DNA of 48,727 nucleotides from Nitrospirota bacterium (GCA_016208965.1 JACQXB010000014.1:1-48727), one strand, 5' to 3'. Positions 34,066 through 41,851 are shown, numbered from the stretch's first letter. The notes: a model not told the origin generated them from the sequence alone. Translations and numbers: made by a program.

Positions 34066-35961
34066 ATGAAAGATATGAAAAAACTCAACAGCATAGATGA
34101 ACTAAGAGAACTCCGGGAGAGATTGAAGAAGGAGACTTTTAAACCTGACTCTTTAAATGCAAAGATATGCTGCGGTACAGCTTGTGCTGCTACAGGCTCA
34201 CATGAGGTTATAGAGGCATTTGAAAAGGAGACGCAGGGCCGTGGGGTAAGGCTTGAAATAACAAAAACCGGTTGTCAGGGACTATGCCAGAAAGGACCTG
34301 TTTTAAAGATAGAGCCTGCAAATATTTTTTATCAAAGGACAAAGCCTGAAAATGTTCCATGGATTACAAGCTACACGTTGATAGGCGGTATACCTTACAG
34401 GAGCAATTTATACAGGGATAACTTCCTGAGTGAGCCTGTCCCGATAATGACAGATGTCCCATTTTACAAAAAACAGCTTAGAATTGCCCTTCGTAATAAC
34501 GGAAAGATTGACCCATGCAAGATAGAACATTATATAGCCGTGGGTGGTTATAAGGCATTGGAGAAGGCTCTCTCTTCAATGACTCCCGATGATGTTTTAA
34601 ATGAAATTGATAAGGCTAACCTGCGCGGACGCGGCGGTGCAGGATTTCCAGCGGGCAAAAAATGGAAACACACAAAGAGTGCCCCCGGAAATATAAAATT
34701 CGTAATAGCTAATGGTGACGAAGGAGACCCCGGGGCATTTATGGACAGGTCTATCATGGAAGGGGACCCGCACAGCCTTCTTGAGGGCATGATACTATGT
34801 GCCTATACAATAGGCGCACAGTATGGATTTATCTATGTCAGACATGAATATCCCCTTGCAGTAAAAAACCTTAATATTGCAATAAAGCAGGCAGATGAAT
34901 TAGGGCTTCTTGGCAAAAACATACTTGGCACGAATTTCAGTTTTACTATAGACATCAGAGAAGGTGCGGGCGCATTTGTATGCGGAGAGTCCACTGCGCT
35001 CGTAGCATCTATTGAAGGAGAAAGAGGCTTTCCACGGGTAAGACCGCCAAGGCTTTCAGAGCCCGGAGGAGGCCCATGGGGTTTTCCAAGCAACCTTAAT
35101 AATATAGAAACCTATGTCTGTGTCCCTGTAATAATTGAAAAGGGCGCTGATTATTTTCTATCAATCGGAACTAAAAATTCTCCCGGAACAAAGGTCTTTG
35201 CACTTACAGGTAAGGTTAAAAATACAGGGCTTGTTGAAGTCCCAATGGGAATTACACTAAGGGAGATAATCTTTGAGATAGGCGGCGGTATACTTGAGGA
35301 CAAGAATTTTAAGGCAGTGCAGACAGGGGGGCCTTCAGGAGGATGTATTCCCGAGCAATACCTTGATCTACCAGTGGATTTTGATTCTCTTATATCCGTA
35401 GGCTCCATGATGGGCTCAGGCGGTATGGTTGTAATGGATGAAGATACATGTATTGTTGATGTTGCAAAATATTTTCTCTCATTCTGTCAGTCAGAATCCT
35501 GCGGCAAATGCCCGCCATGCAGAATCGGAACATATCAGATGCTGGAAATCCTTAAGAAGATTACCTCCGGGTGGGGCGAAGAAGGTGATATTGAAAAACT
35601 TGAAGACCTTGGCAAAAAGGTTGTCGAAGGCTCTCTCTGTGGTCTTGGAAGTAGTGCTCCTAACCCTATTCTTACAACAATTAAATACTTTAGGGAAGAA
35701 TATGAGGAACACATTTATGATAAATACTGTAGGTCAAAGGTATGCAGCGGTCTCGGCGTATATTCAATTGATAATGAACAATGCTTCCTGTGCGGATTAT
35801 GCAAACAGGCATGCGCCTTTGATGCTGTAAAGGAATTGAGGAATAAGTTCTTTGTTGACCAGGACTACTGCACAAAGTGCAAGGCATGTTATGTTGCATG
35901 CCCGATTGGGGCTGTGAAGATAGAAAAGCAGAAACGGCAGTCGTTAGTCGCCAGTGAATAG
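34066..35961 (+). CDS. nuoF: NuoF/HydB-like flavoprotein with extra ferredoxin domains
   Basis: 631 aa. Three parts. First, an N-terminal [2Fe-2S] thioredoxin-like domain (CCGTACAATGS with Cys36/Cys40, TGCQGLCQKGP with Cys70/Cys74). Second, the NAD(H)/FMN core (GRGGAGFPAGKKW at 188-200, GDEGDPGAFMDR, a SLBB domain) and the N3 cluster SCGKCPPCRIGT. Third, a C-terminal 2x[4Fe-4S] ferredoxin (CFLCGLCKQAC, CTKCKACYVACP). This layout is that of HydB/HndC-type diaphorases that couple NAD(P)H and ferredoxin. The last codons (QSLVASE) lie within an inverted-repeat arm. Confidence 0.92.
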   Translation: MKDMKKLNSIDELRELRERLKKETFKPDSLNAKICCGTACAATGSHEVIEAFEKETQGRGVRLEITKTGCQGLCQKGPVLKIEPANIFYQRTKPENVPWITSYTLIGGIPYRSNLYRDNFLSEPVPIMTDVPFYKKQLRIALRNNGKIDPCKIEHYIAVGGYKALEKALSSMTPDDVLNEIDKANLRGRGGAGFPAGKKWKHTKSAPGNIKFVIANGDEGDPGAFMDRSIMEGDPHSLLEGMILCAYTIGAQYGFIYVRHEYPLAVKNLNIAIKQADELGLLGKNILGTNFSFTIDIREGAGAFVCGESTALVASIEGERGFPRVRPPRLSEPGGGPWGFPSNLNNIETYVCVPVIIEKGADYFLSIGTKNSPGTKVFALTGKVKNTGLVEVPMGITLREIIFEIGGGILEDKNFKAVQTGGPSGGCIPEQYLDLPVDFDSLISVGSMMGSGGMVVMDEDTCIVDVAKYFLSFCQSESCGKCPPCRIGTYQMLEILKKITSGWGEEGDIEKLEDLGKKVVEGSLCGLGSSAPNPILTTIKYFREEYEEHIYDKYCRSKVCSGLGVYSIDNEQCFLCGLCKQACAFDAVKELRNKFFVDQDYCTKCKACYVACPIGAVKIEKQKRQSLVASE

Positions 35962-36011
35962 TAAATAGTTTTTGTTTTTAACTAAATACTATTCACTAAC
36001 GACTATTCACT
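35938..36011 (+). repeat. Inverted repeat overlapping the nuoF 3' end
   Basis: The left arm (35938-35969) pairs with 35980-36011 through TCGTTAGT, GTGAATAGT and AACGACTATTCAC words. The left arm contains the last 7 codons and stop of nuoF, so the repeat supplies the C-terminus. Confidence 0.65.
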
Positions 36012-36027
36012 TTTTGAGAGGGTAGCA

Positions 36028-36624
36028 ATGACTGAGCAAAAAGAAAAAAAACTTGAAGACATAAAGAAAGAGGCAGAGCAATACAAGTGTCCTGTCCAAA
36101 AGTCCCTTTATTTCATAGCAGAATTTCTTTCAGGTCCTATGTGCGGTAGGTGCTTTCCCTGCTCATTTGGCAGTTATGAGGCAAGGATAAGGCTCAGAAA
36201 CATTACTGAGGGCAAAGGAACTGAAGATGATATAAATAAGCTTAAGAGGATTGTTGAGAACATGCTTGAAAACTCAATGTGCAAAAAGGGCAAGGACACC
36301 GCTGTATATATGAGTGAGAGCATAGAATTAGACTCATACAGCGAACATATCTCAGACGTTTGCAGAGATAAGGAATGTCTTAGTCTTATTGAATATATTA
36401 TTATTCCTGAGCAGTGCATCATATGCGGCGACTGTCAGGATGTATGCAAAGACAATGCAATAATAGGAGAAAAGAAAAAATCCTATCTCTCAGGCTATAT
36501 GCCATTTGAGATAGTTCAGAAAAGATGCACAAAATGTGGCGAGTGCATAAAAGTATGTCCAACCAATGCTATAGAGATTGTATCAGCAAAAGAAGCCCGA
36601 GAGAAAGAACCAGTAGCTATATAG
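36028..36624 (+). CDS. Free-standing NuoF C-terminal-like iron-sulfur protein
   Basis: 198 aa. MCGRCFPCSFGSYEARIRL aligns with the N3-cluster region of NuoF (SCGKCPPCRIGTYQ), followed by the matching helical bundle. Two [4Fe-4S] motifs end the protein (CIICGDCQDVCK and CTKCGECIKVCP). The NAD- and FMN-binding domains are absent from the start, and the gene has its own RBS (GAGAGGG), so it is not a broken nuoF but a small electron-transfer protein. It may be an electron-entry or docking subunit between NuoF and NuoG. I know no name for it. Confidence 0.75.
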   Translation: MTEQKEKKLEDIKKEAEQYKCPVQKSLYFIAEFLSGPMCGRCFPCSFGSYEARIRLRNITEGKGTEDDINKLKRIVENMLENSMCKKGKDTAVYMSESIELDSYSEHISDVCRDKECLSLIEYIIIPEQCIICGDCQDVCKDNAIIGEKKKSYLSGYMPFEIVQKRCTKCGECIKVCPTNAIEIVSAKEAREKEPVAI

Positions 36625-36627
36625 GGA

Positions 36628-36755
36628 AAATTAAAAATCAAAAATAAAAATGCAAAATGACAAATCAAAATTCAAAGATTGAGTTAAGGCAAAAGATAAT
36701 TTTTACATTTTAATATGTAATTTTGATTTTTTATCTTTAATCTTTGATTTTCAAG
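36628..36755 (+). repeat. AT-rich inverted repeat before nuoG
   Basis: AAAATTAAAAATCAAAAATAA-type words on the left face TGATTTTTTATCTTTAATC and CTTTGATTTTC words on the right. The arms pair imperfectly over TTAAGGCAAAAGATAA. It ends at the nuoG RBS. Confidence 0.55.
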
Positions 36756-36764
36756 GGAGGTTAC

Positions 36765-38855
36765 ATGTCAAAACCAGTTTCGCTGAAAATAGATGGAAGA
36801 GACGTCAAGGTTCTTGAAGGTACCAATCTCATAGACGCTGCCGAGTCATCAGGTATTCACATCCCAAACCTCTGTTACTTAAAAGGTGTGAGAGGAATTG
36901 GTGCATGCAGGCTGTGCCTTGTTGAGATTGAAGGCATGAAGGCGCCTGTAATTGCATGCACTACAAAAGTTAAGGAAGGGATGAATGTAACGACAGACAC
37001 CGAAAAGATTCGTGAGATGAGAAAGTTTGTTATAGACCTTATTCTTTCCATGCATCCCCTTGACTGCATGACCTGCACAAAGGCAGGTGTGTGTAATCTC
37101 CAGCAGTATGCCTATGACTTTGAGCTTAAGGAATCAACCTTTACAAGAAAGAAATTCGGCTTTTCAATTGATGAGGCAAATCCATTTATTAAAAGGGAGC
37201 CTGACTATTGCATTCTTTGCGGAAGATGTGTAAGGGTTTGTAAGGAACAGGGGACCAATGTTCTTGACTTTATGGGAAGGGGTGTTGGTGCAAGGGTTAT
37301 TACCGCAATGGATAAACCCCTTCAGGAATCAGAGTGTACTTTCTGCGGCAGTTGTGTGGATGCATGTCCTGTAAACGCCCTTCTTGAGGCAGACAGGTGG
37401 AGAAAAGGCAGGGAATGGGAATATACAAAGATAAACTCAGTATGTCTTTCATGTGGAAATGGGTGCGATATAACTGTCAGCACAAAAGATGGAAGCATAG
37501 TCAAGATAAACGTCGGCACAGAAGACAGCTCTGTTGAAAGATATATCTGCGCAATAGGCAGGTTTGGATTTGATTCAATTACAGCAGACAGCAGAATTAC
37601 CGCTCCTCTAAAAAGAATTGGTAATGAGCTTAAAGAAACGACTTGGGATGATGCCCTTAAGATTGCCGCTGAGAAACTAAAAGAGGCAGGCAAGGGCGCA
37701 GGCATTGTAAGCACAGGAAACATTCTTAATCAGGACGCTTTCGTGCTTGGTAAGCTTGCATCTCAGGCAGTAAAGACAAAGAATGTTGATACAACAGTAA
37801 GCCTCTATGCAGATGAGGACTCCATGAAATACTCCGACTCAGTGGATATAGACAGCGCTGATTTAATCGTTGCAGTTGGCATTAATCCATCTCAGTGGGA
37901 AAGGGTTCTTCCTGCCCTTGATGCAGGAATAAGAAAGAGAGTCGCAAGGGGGGCAAAACTCATTGTCATAAATAATCCCTCTGAATCCCCCTATACCCCC
38001 CTTTGGAAAAGGGGGGCTGAGGGGGATTTTAAGGGGGGCGAGGGGGGATTTGCCTCTATAGCTAATATAAACATCAGGGGCGACGAGGCTTCAGCACTTG
38101 CGCAGGTTGCAAAGGCATTAAAAGAGTTAGCAGTCAGCGGTCAGCAGTCAGGAAGTCAAGAAATAAAAACCTCAGAAACTTCACCAATTGAACAGGTTGT
38201 TGCGCTTTTTGTAAAGGCACAAAACCCTGTTATCTTTACAGCACCTTCTCTGTTTAATGCATCAGTCAATATTAAACTCGTCACTCGTCACTTGTCACTT
38301 GTCACTCCAAAGGTAGTTGCCGTACCTCTTGAGGCTAATGCAAGGGGCGTAGTTTCAATGGGCTTGATTGCAGAAGGCAAGTCATATAAGGATATGGTTA
38401 GTGGAGGAGCAAAGGTTCTTTATGTAATTGGCGAAATACCAGTTAACCAGAGACCAAAAGGAGTTGACTTCCTGATTGTTCAGGGCTCACACATGACAGA
38501 GATTGCAAAGCAGGCAGACATTGTGCTTCCTGCCTCAGCCTTGCTTGAGTCTGAAGGCACTATAATCAACTATCTTGGGAGAGTAAAGGATATTATAAAA
38601 GCCATTGAGCCTGCTGGCTCCGCTAAACAGCACAAAGATATATTTATTGCACTTTCAAAGGCGATGGGAAATCCTATCAGGGAATCCAAAATTAAGACCG
38701 TCCTTGAGGTAAAGGCAAAGGCAAAATTCAGCCCGTTTGAGAAAAGAGAGGGGCTTGATATTAATCCAAATGAATTTATTGAGTCCATTAATAAACACGT
38801 GATTAACCATTCAAGGCTTCTGTGGCTTAAAGAGACAGAAAAAGTGGCGGTTTAA
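36765..38855 (+). CDS. nuoG: NuoG-like iron-sulfur protein with molybdopterin-oxidoreductase fold
   Basis: 696 aa from the ATG with GGGAGG 4 nt upstream; a longer frame from 36744 lacks support. Order: [2Fe-2S] ferredoxin (CYLKGVRGIGACRLC), His-Cys cluster (HPLDCMTCTKAGVC), 2x[4Fe-4S] (CILCGRCVRVC, CTFCGSCVDAC), a further [4Fe-4S] site (CLSCGNGCDITV) and a shortened oxidoreductase domain without the active-site Cys/Sec expected of a formate dehydrogenase. Residues about 407-430 are encoded by a palindromic repeat insertion, and about 455-470 and 503-516 by short tandem repeats. It probably relays electrons for the NuoEF module. Confidence 0.85.
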   Translation: MSKPVSLKIDGRDVKVLEGTNLIDAAESSGIHIPNLCYLKGVRGIGACRLCLVEIEGMKAPVIACTTKVKEGMNVTTDTEKIREMRKFVIDLILSMHPLDCMTCTKAGVCNLQQYAYDFELKESTFTRKKFGFSIDEANPFIKREPDYCILCGRCVRVCKEQGTNVLDFMGRGVGARVITAMDKPLQESECTFCGSCVDACPVNALLEADRWRKGREWEYTKINSVCLSCGNGCDITVSTKDGSIVKINVGTEDSSVERYICAIGRFGFDSITADSRITAPLKRIGNELKETTWDDALKIAAEKLKEAGKGAGIVSTGNILNQDAFVLGKLASQAVKTKNVDTTVSLYADEDSMKYSDSVDIDSADLIVAVGINPSQWERVLPALDAGIRKRVARGAKLIVINNPSESPYTPLWKRGAEGDFKGGEGGFASIANINIRGDEASALAQVAKALKELAVSGQQSGSQEIKTSETSPIEQVVALFVKAQNPVIFTAPSLFNASVNIKLVTRHLSLVTPKVVAVPLEANARGVVSMGLIAEGKSYKDMVSGGAKVLYVIGEIPVNQRPKGVDFLIVQGSHMTEIAKQADIVLPASALLESEGTIINYLGRVKDIIKAIEPAGSAKQHKDIFIALSKAMGNPIRESKIKTVLEVKAKAKFSPFEKREGLDINPNEFIESINKHVINHSRLLWLKETEKVAV
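37986..38050 (+). repeat. C/G-tract palindromic repeat inserted in frame in nuoG
   Basis: TCCCCCTATACCCCCC-TTTGG then GGGGGGCTGAGGGGGATTTT and GGGGGGCGAGGGGGGATTT. It pairs with itself and resembles the double palindrome at 15596-15672. Encodes ESPYTPLWKRGAEGDFKGGE in frame, a string unlike the surrounding domain. Confidence 0.75.
38130..38310 (+). repeat. Two short tandem-repeat inserts in nuoG
   Basis: GCAGTCAGCGGTCAGCAGTC (38130-38150) and a CGTCACTCGTCACTTGTCAC block with following TTGTCACTC (38278-38307) are 6-8 nt tandem units. Both are in frame. They look like single arms of the inverted repeats seen in the spacers. Confidence 0.6.
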
Positions 38856-39066
38856 GAAATTTTCAAATCTCAAAATTTACTTAGACGTTCTAAATGCCTG
38901 ATTCATTTAATTTCTGATATTTCAAGACCCGAACTTCCCTTGATATTTAAAATAATTAAAACGTTTAAATGGTAAATGTATTTACAAGACAGGAAAAAAG
39001 GGTGATACCTACAAGGGTGGAGAAATAGCGAGGGGAAAGAGTAAAATAAATTAAGGTGGATAACAT
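38856..39066 (+). other. Leader region before the TauE/SafE gene, unassigned
   Basis: AT-rich stretch with a purine-rich second half (38980-39050: GGAAAAAAGGGTGATACCTA...). No ORF or clear terminator. An unrecognised structured leader, such as a metal- or cofactor-responsive one, is possible but unsupported. Confidence 0.2.
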
Positions 39067-40050
39067 ATGGATTTTTTAGAAGTGGTATTTCTAATCTCAG
39101 GAGTTAAGACTTATATATTCATTCCTCCGCTTGTTGCGTTAGTCATTTCTTTTTTTACTTCCATGGGCGGCATTTCGGGCGCCTTTCTTCTTCTGCCTTT
39201 TCAAATGAGTGTTTTTAATTATACTGCTCCATCTGTGAGTGGTACAAACCATGTTTTCAATGTTGTTGCAATACCAAGCGGTGTCTACCGCTATATAAAA
39301 GAAGGACGTATGGCATGGCCGCTGACGTGGGTAGTTATTGCTGGAACGCTGCCAGGCGTATTTATTGGATATTATCTGAGGGTAGTTTATCTCCCCAATC
39401 CAGAGTCATTCAAGCTATTTGTAGGCTGTGTTTTGTTTTACATAGGCATCAGACTGCTTAAGGATACTTTAAAGAAGGCAGAACATAAGTCATTAGGAGC
39501 CAGAGCACTTGAAGAAAAATTTAAGCTCAGGGCAGATGAGATAAAAAAATCGCAGAGCTTAAAGCTGTCGGCAGGTCTCCCTGCAGAGACAGTAATTAAG
39601 ACAATATCTGTATCACTCAAAAGAATAGAATATGAATTCTGGGAGGAGAAATTTTCTTTTAAGCCTGTAGTCATATTTATTCTTGCCTTAACTGTGGGCA
39701 TAATAGGCGGAGCATATGGCATAGGTGGCGGTGCTATTATCGCACCTTTTTGTATTACTGTTTTGCATTTGCCTGTTTATACCGTTGCAGGCGCAACATT
39801 AATGGGAACATTTATAACATCTGTTGCCGGGGCAATTTTCTTCAGTTTTATTGATATACCAAAAGGCGTTTCAGCTATACCTGACTGGCCGTTGGGGATT
39901 CTATTCGGCATAGGTGGTTTTGTTGGCATGTATTTAGGGGCAAGATTTCAAAAATTTGTTCCTCAGAAATTTATAAAATTAATGCTCGGTTTAATCATCG
40001 TTTTTCTGGCGATAAGGTATATTTCTCAGTTCTTCATCGGAAGAACATAA
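39067..40050 (+). CDS. TauE/SafE-family anion exporter
   Basis: 327 aa. Hydrophobic helices at both ends: FIPPLVALVISFFTSMGGISG, WPLTWVVIAGTLPGVFIGYY and FKLFVGCVLFYIGIRLL, then after a charged central loop VVIFILALTVGIIGGAYGIG and TLMGTFITSVAGAIFF. The central cytosolic loop (about 135-200, KKAEHKSLGARALEEK...) is longer than usual. The family exports sulfite, sulfonates or other small anions. It starts 11 nt after AAGGTGG and ends 22 nt before tupA, so they may be cotranscribed. The ion is not deducible. Confidence 0.85.
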   Translation: MDFLEVVFLISGVKTYIFIPPLVALVISFFTSMGGISGAFLLLPFQMSVFNYTAPSVSGTNHVFNVVAIPSGVYRYIKEGRMAWPLTWVVIAGTLPGVFIGYYLRVVYLPNPESFKLFVGCVLFYIGIRLLKDTLKKAEHKSLGARALEEKFKLRADEIKKSQSLKLSAGLPAETVIKTISVSLKRIEYEFWEEKFSFKPVVIFILALTVGIIGGAYGIGGGAIIAPFCITVLHLPVYTVAGATLMGTFITSVAGAIFFSFIDIPKGVSAIPDWPLGILFGIGGFVGMYLGARFQKFVPQKFIKLMLGLIIVFLAIRYISQFFIGRT

Positions 40051-40072
40051 ATTTAATTTTTTGGAGGCCCAA

Positions 40073-40894
40073 TTGAAATTGTGTAGAATTCCCCTGTTTG
40101 TTTTATTACTCCTGTCTACGATGGCTGCATCAACAGTATACGCTGAAACAAGAATCCGTTGTGCATCAACCACAAGCACACAGAATTCAGGCTTGTTTGA
40201 TTATATCCTTCCAGTATTTGAGAAAAAGACCGGCATCAAGGTTGATGTGATTGGTGTTGGCACAGGTGCTGCCATTGAAATTGGCAAAAGAGGCGATGCA
40301 GACGTGGTTTTTGTTCACGCAAAAGAACAGGAGATAAAGGCAGTTGAGGGAGGATGGTTTGTTAATCGGCATGATGTCATGTATAACGATTTTATTATTA
40401 TCGGTCCTTCAGATGACCCAATTCAGATAAAAGGGACAAGATTTGCTGTTGAGGCATTCCGTAAGATTGCTGAAAGTGCGTCCCTTTTTGTATCAAGGGG
40501 AGATAAGTCAGGTACTCACACAAAAGAACTATCAATATGGCAGAAAACAGGGATAGACCCAAAGGACAAAAAGTGGTATCTTGAGATTGGACAGGGCATG
40601 GAAAAGGCACAGAGAATTGCTAATGAAAAGAGAGCATACACGCTTACGGACAGGGGCACATGGCTTGCTACAAAAGATAAGGACAAACTCGAAATGGCGA
40701 TTGTTCTTGAAGGCGACCCCTTGTTGTTCAATCAATACGGTGTTATGGCGGTAAATCCTGAGAAGCATTCGCATGTTAAATACAAAGAGGCAATGGAATT
40801 TGTAAACTGGCTTGTATCAAAAGAAGGGCAAGAGGCTATTGCATCATTTAAGGATAAAAACGGGAACCAGCTGTTTATACCGTTAAATAATTAA
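40073..40894 (+). CDS. tupA: Tungstate ABC transporter substrate-binding protein TupA-like
   Basis: 273 aa with a TTG start, since GGAGGC lies 5 nt upstream and the following residues form a signal peptide (PLFVLLLLSTMAASTVYA). Binding motif CASTTSTQNSGLFDYILP is the TupA signature for oxyanion contacts, with FVSRGDKSGTHTKE later. It would bind tungstate (or molybdate) in the periplasm. The permease and ATPase (tupBC) are not in the window, since the cassette array begins right after it. Tungsten enzymes such as formate dehydrogenase would fit the acs pathway. Confidence 0.85.
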   Translation: MKLCRIPLFVLLLLSTMAASTVYAETRIRCASTTSTQNSGLFDYILPVFEKKTGIKVDVIGVGTGAAIEIGKRGDADVVFVHAKEQEIKAVEGGWFVNRHDVMYNDFIIIGPSDDPIQIKGTRFAVEAFRKIAESASLFVSRGDKSGTHTKELSIWQKTGIDPKDKKWYLEIGQGMEKAQRIANEKRAYTLTDRGTWLATKDKDKLEMAIVLEGDPLLFNQYGVMAVNPEKHSHVKYKEAMEFVNWLVSKEGQEAIASFKDKNGNQLFIPLNN

Positions 40895-41022
40895 GTCTTG
40901 CCACATTACTTTGTTCTTTACCCTTTTTTTATTCTATGTTTCCAGTAAAAGGGTTCTCTACTGCAATGTATCACTGCTTCGCTGAATTCAATTAATGCTT
41001 CGGGATGGAATACATATTTCAT
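40876..41022 (-). pseudogene. Truncated ParE/RelE-type toxin
   Basis: Starts with ATG overlapping the antitoxin stop (ATGA). The first residues MKYVFHPEALIEFSEAVIH are the usual N-terminus of ParE/RelE toxins; then similarity ends (SREPFYWKHR...) and the frame runs into the 3' end of tupA on the other strand. The catalytic and C-terminal parts are missing. It marks the outer end of the cassette array. Confidence 0.6.
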
Positions 41023-41243
41023 CGGGCGATCAGTTTTCGCACTTGCTTTAAAGCTTCATCACCTGCTATTGGTTTAACACGCCCGCATCTAATTTCATCA
41101 CGACGTTTTTTAGCTTCAACTATCCAGAGTTTCTTAATTGTATCGTTCTCAAGACTCTCTACTAAGCGCTCAGCAAGTTGTGCTCTATCTTTACTCGGTA
41201 AAGACAATGCCTGATCTGCCAGTTTATCAATTTTGGTTTTCAT
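41019..41243 (-). CDS. Addiction-module antitoxin (PF09720-like)
   Basis: 74 aa. LADQALSLPSKDRAQLAERLVESL is the characteristic helical start of this antitoxin family; the tail WIVEAKKRRDEIRCGRVKPIAGDEALKQV fits a toxin-binding region. It overlaps the truncated toxin start. As the toxin is broken, it is probably an orphan antitoxin. Upstream lies the first attC-like site. Confidence 0.8.
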   Translation of the reverse strand: MKTKIDKLADQALSLPSKDRAQLAERLVESLENDTIKKLWIVEAKKRRDEIRCGRVKPIAGDEALKQVRKLIAR

Positions 41244-41332
41244 ACCATTTCCCTCTTACTATATATTAATCATTTTTTAAGCTTTTTGCAAAAAATAATA
41301 CATAGAATTTCCCAAATGCTGGTGTTTTTTCT

Positions 41333-41389
41333 GTACGCCGGAATTAACGGGCGGCTACTCGCCGTCCCGTTGAATGACTCGTTAGATGC
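41333..41389 (-). repeat. attC-like site 1 (degenerate)
   Basis: On the minus strand GCATCTAACGAGTCATTC..., inner arms AACGGG and CCCGTT around a GGCGAGTAGCC tip, then TTAATTCCGGCGTAC. The left core TCTAAC is good; the right core has decayed from GTTAG to GTAC. Part of it is translated as the DUF2442 C-terminus. Confidence 0.6.
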
Positions 41390-41652
41390 TTCTTTGATTC
41401 AAATTTCAGGGGATATTTTTCGGGATTTTCGAGGTTGTCAATTTCCAAGTCAACATCCAATTCAGGCCAATATAAATGATAGCCATGAAGCAATTGAACG
41501 TTTTGTATGGAACTCAATGTCTGGTCTTTAAAATGCGGATATTCTTTATAGCTTAGAAAATATTCTTTTTCTTTTACAAAAATCCAAATTCCGAAAGGCG
41601 TTATATTTTCAACGCTTACTGAAATGTCTTTGCCATGCTTTAATGATTTCAT
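41344..41652 (-). CDS. DUF2442 family protein
   Basis: 102 aa from MKSLKHGKDISVSVEN; a longer start is not needed. The body (FGIWIFVKEKEYFLSYKEYP, HLYWPELDVDLEIDNLENP) is DUF2442-like, a small domain commonly encoded next to DUF4160 as a putative toxin-antitoxin-like pair. The last 13 residues (LTSHSTGRRVAAR) come from the attC site, so the stop lies inside it. It overlaps the DUF4160 gene by 44 nt. Confidence 0.8.
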   Translation of the reverse strand: MKSLKHGKDISVSVENITPFGIWIFVKEKEYFLSYKEYPHFKDQTLSSIQNVQLLHGYHLYWPELDVDLEIDNLENPEKYPLKFESKKHLTSHSTGRRVAAR

Positions 41653-41851
41653 TTTTATGCTCCTCAACTATTTTTTGAATTTCGTTCAGCTTTCTTGGAT
41701 TCAACCCATGAGATATGGCCAATGATATTATAGGTTCTATCCAAAATTTAGCCTCTCCATCTTCGCATGTTACATGGATATGGATTCTGTCCTCTTCATT
41801 TGAGAGGAAATAAAATCTATATCCCTTTTCCCTGAAAATTGAAGGACTCAT
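41609..41851 (-). CDS. DUF4160 family protein
   Basis: 80 aa. The motif DRIHIHVTCEDGEAKFWI is characteristic for DUF4160, with a start MSPSIFREKGYRFYF. It precedes and overlaps DUF2442. Function is unknown; a toxin-antitoxin-like role has been suggested for such pairs. The start lies 42 nt after the RusA stop with no complete attC site between. Confidence 0.8.
   Translation of the reverse strand: MSPSIFREKGYRFYFLSNEEDRIHIHVTCEDGEAKFWIEPIISLAISHGLNPRKLNEIQKIVEEHKNEIIKAWQRHFSKR

Noticed and set aside
36765-38855. Formate dehydrogenase catalytic subunit
   Set aside because: The active-site Cys/Sec region and most of the molybdopterin domain are missing; domain order is that of NuoG.
38980-39066. 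Molybdenum-cofactor or other riboswitch before the TauE/tupA genes
   Set aside because: The purine-rich leader lacks a consensus I can recognise; sequence alone does not support it.
41286-41531. Plus-strand ORF over attC-like site 1
   Set aside because: Shadow of DUF2442 and the recombination site.
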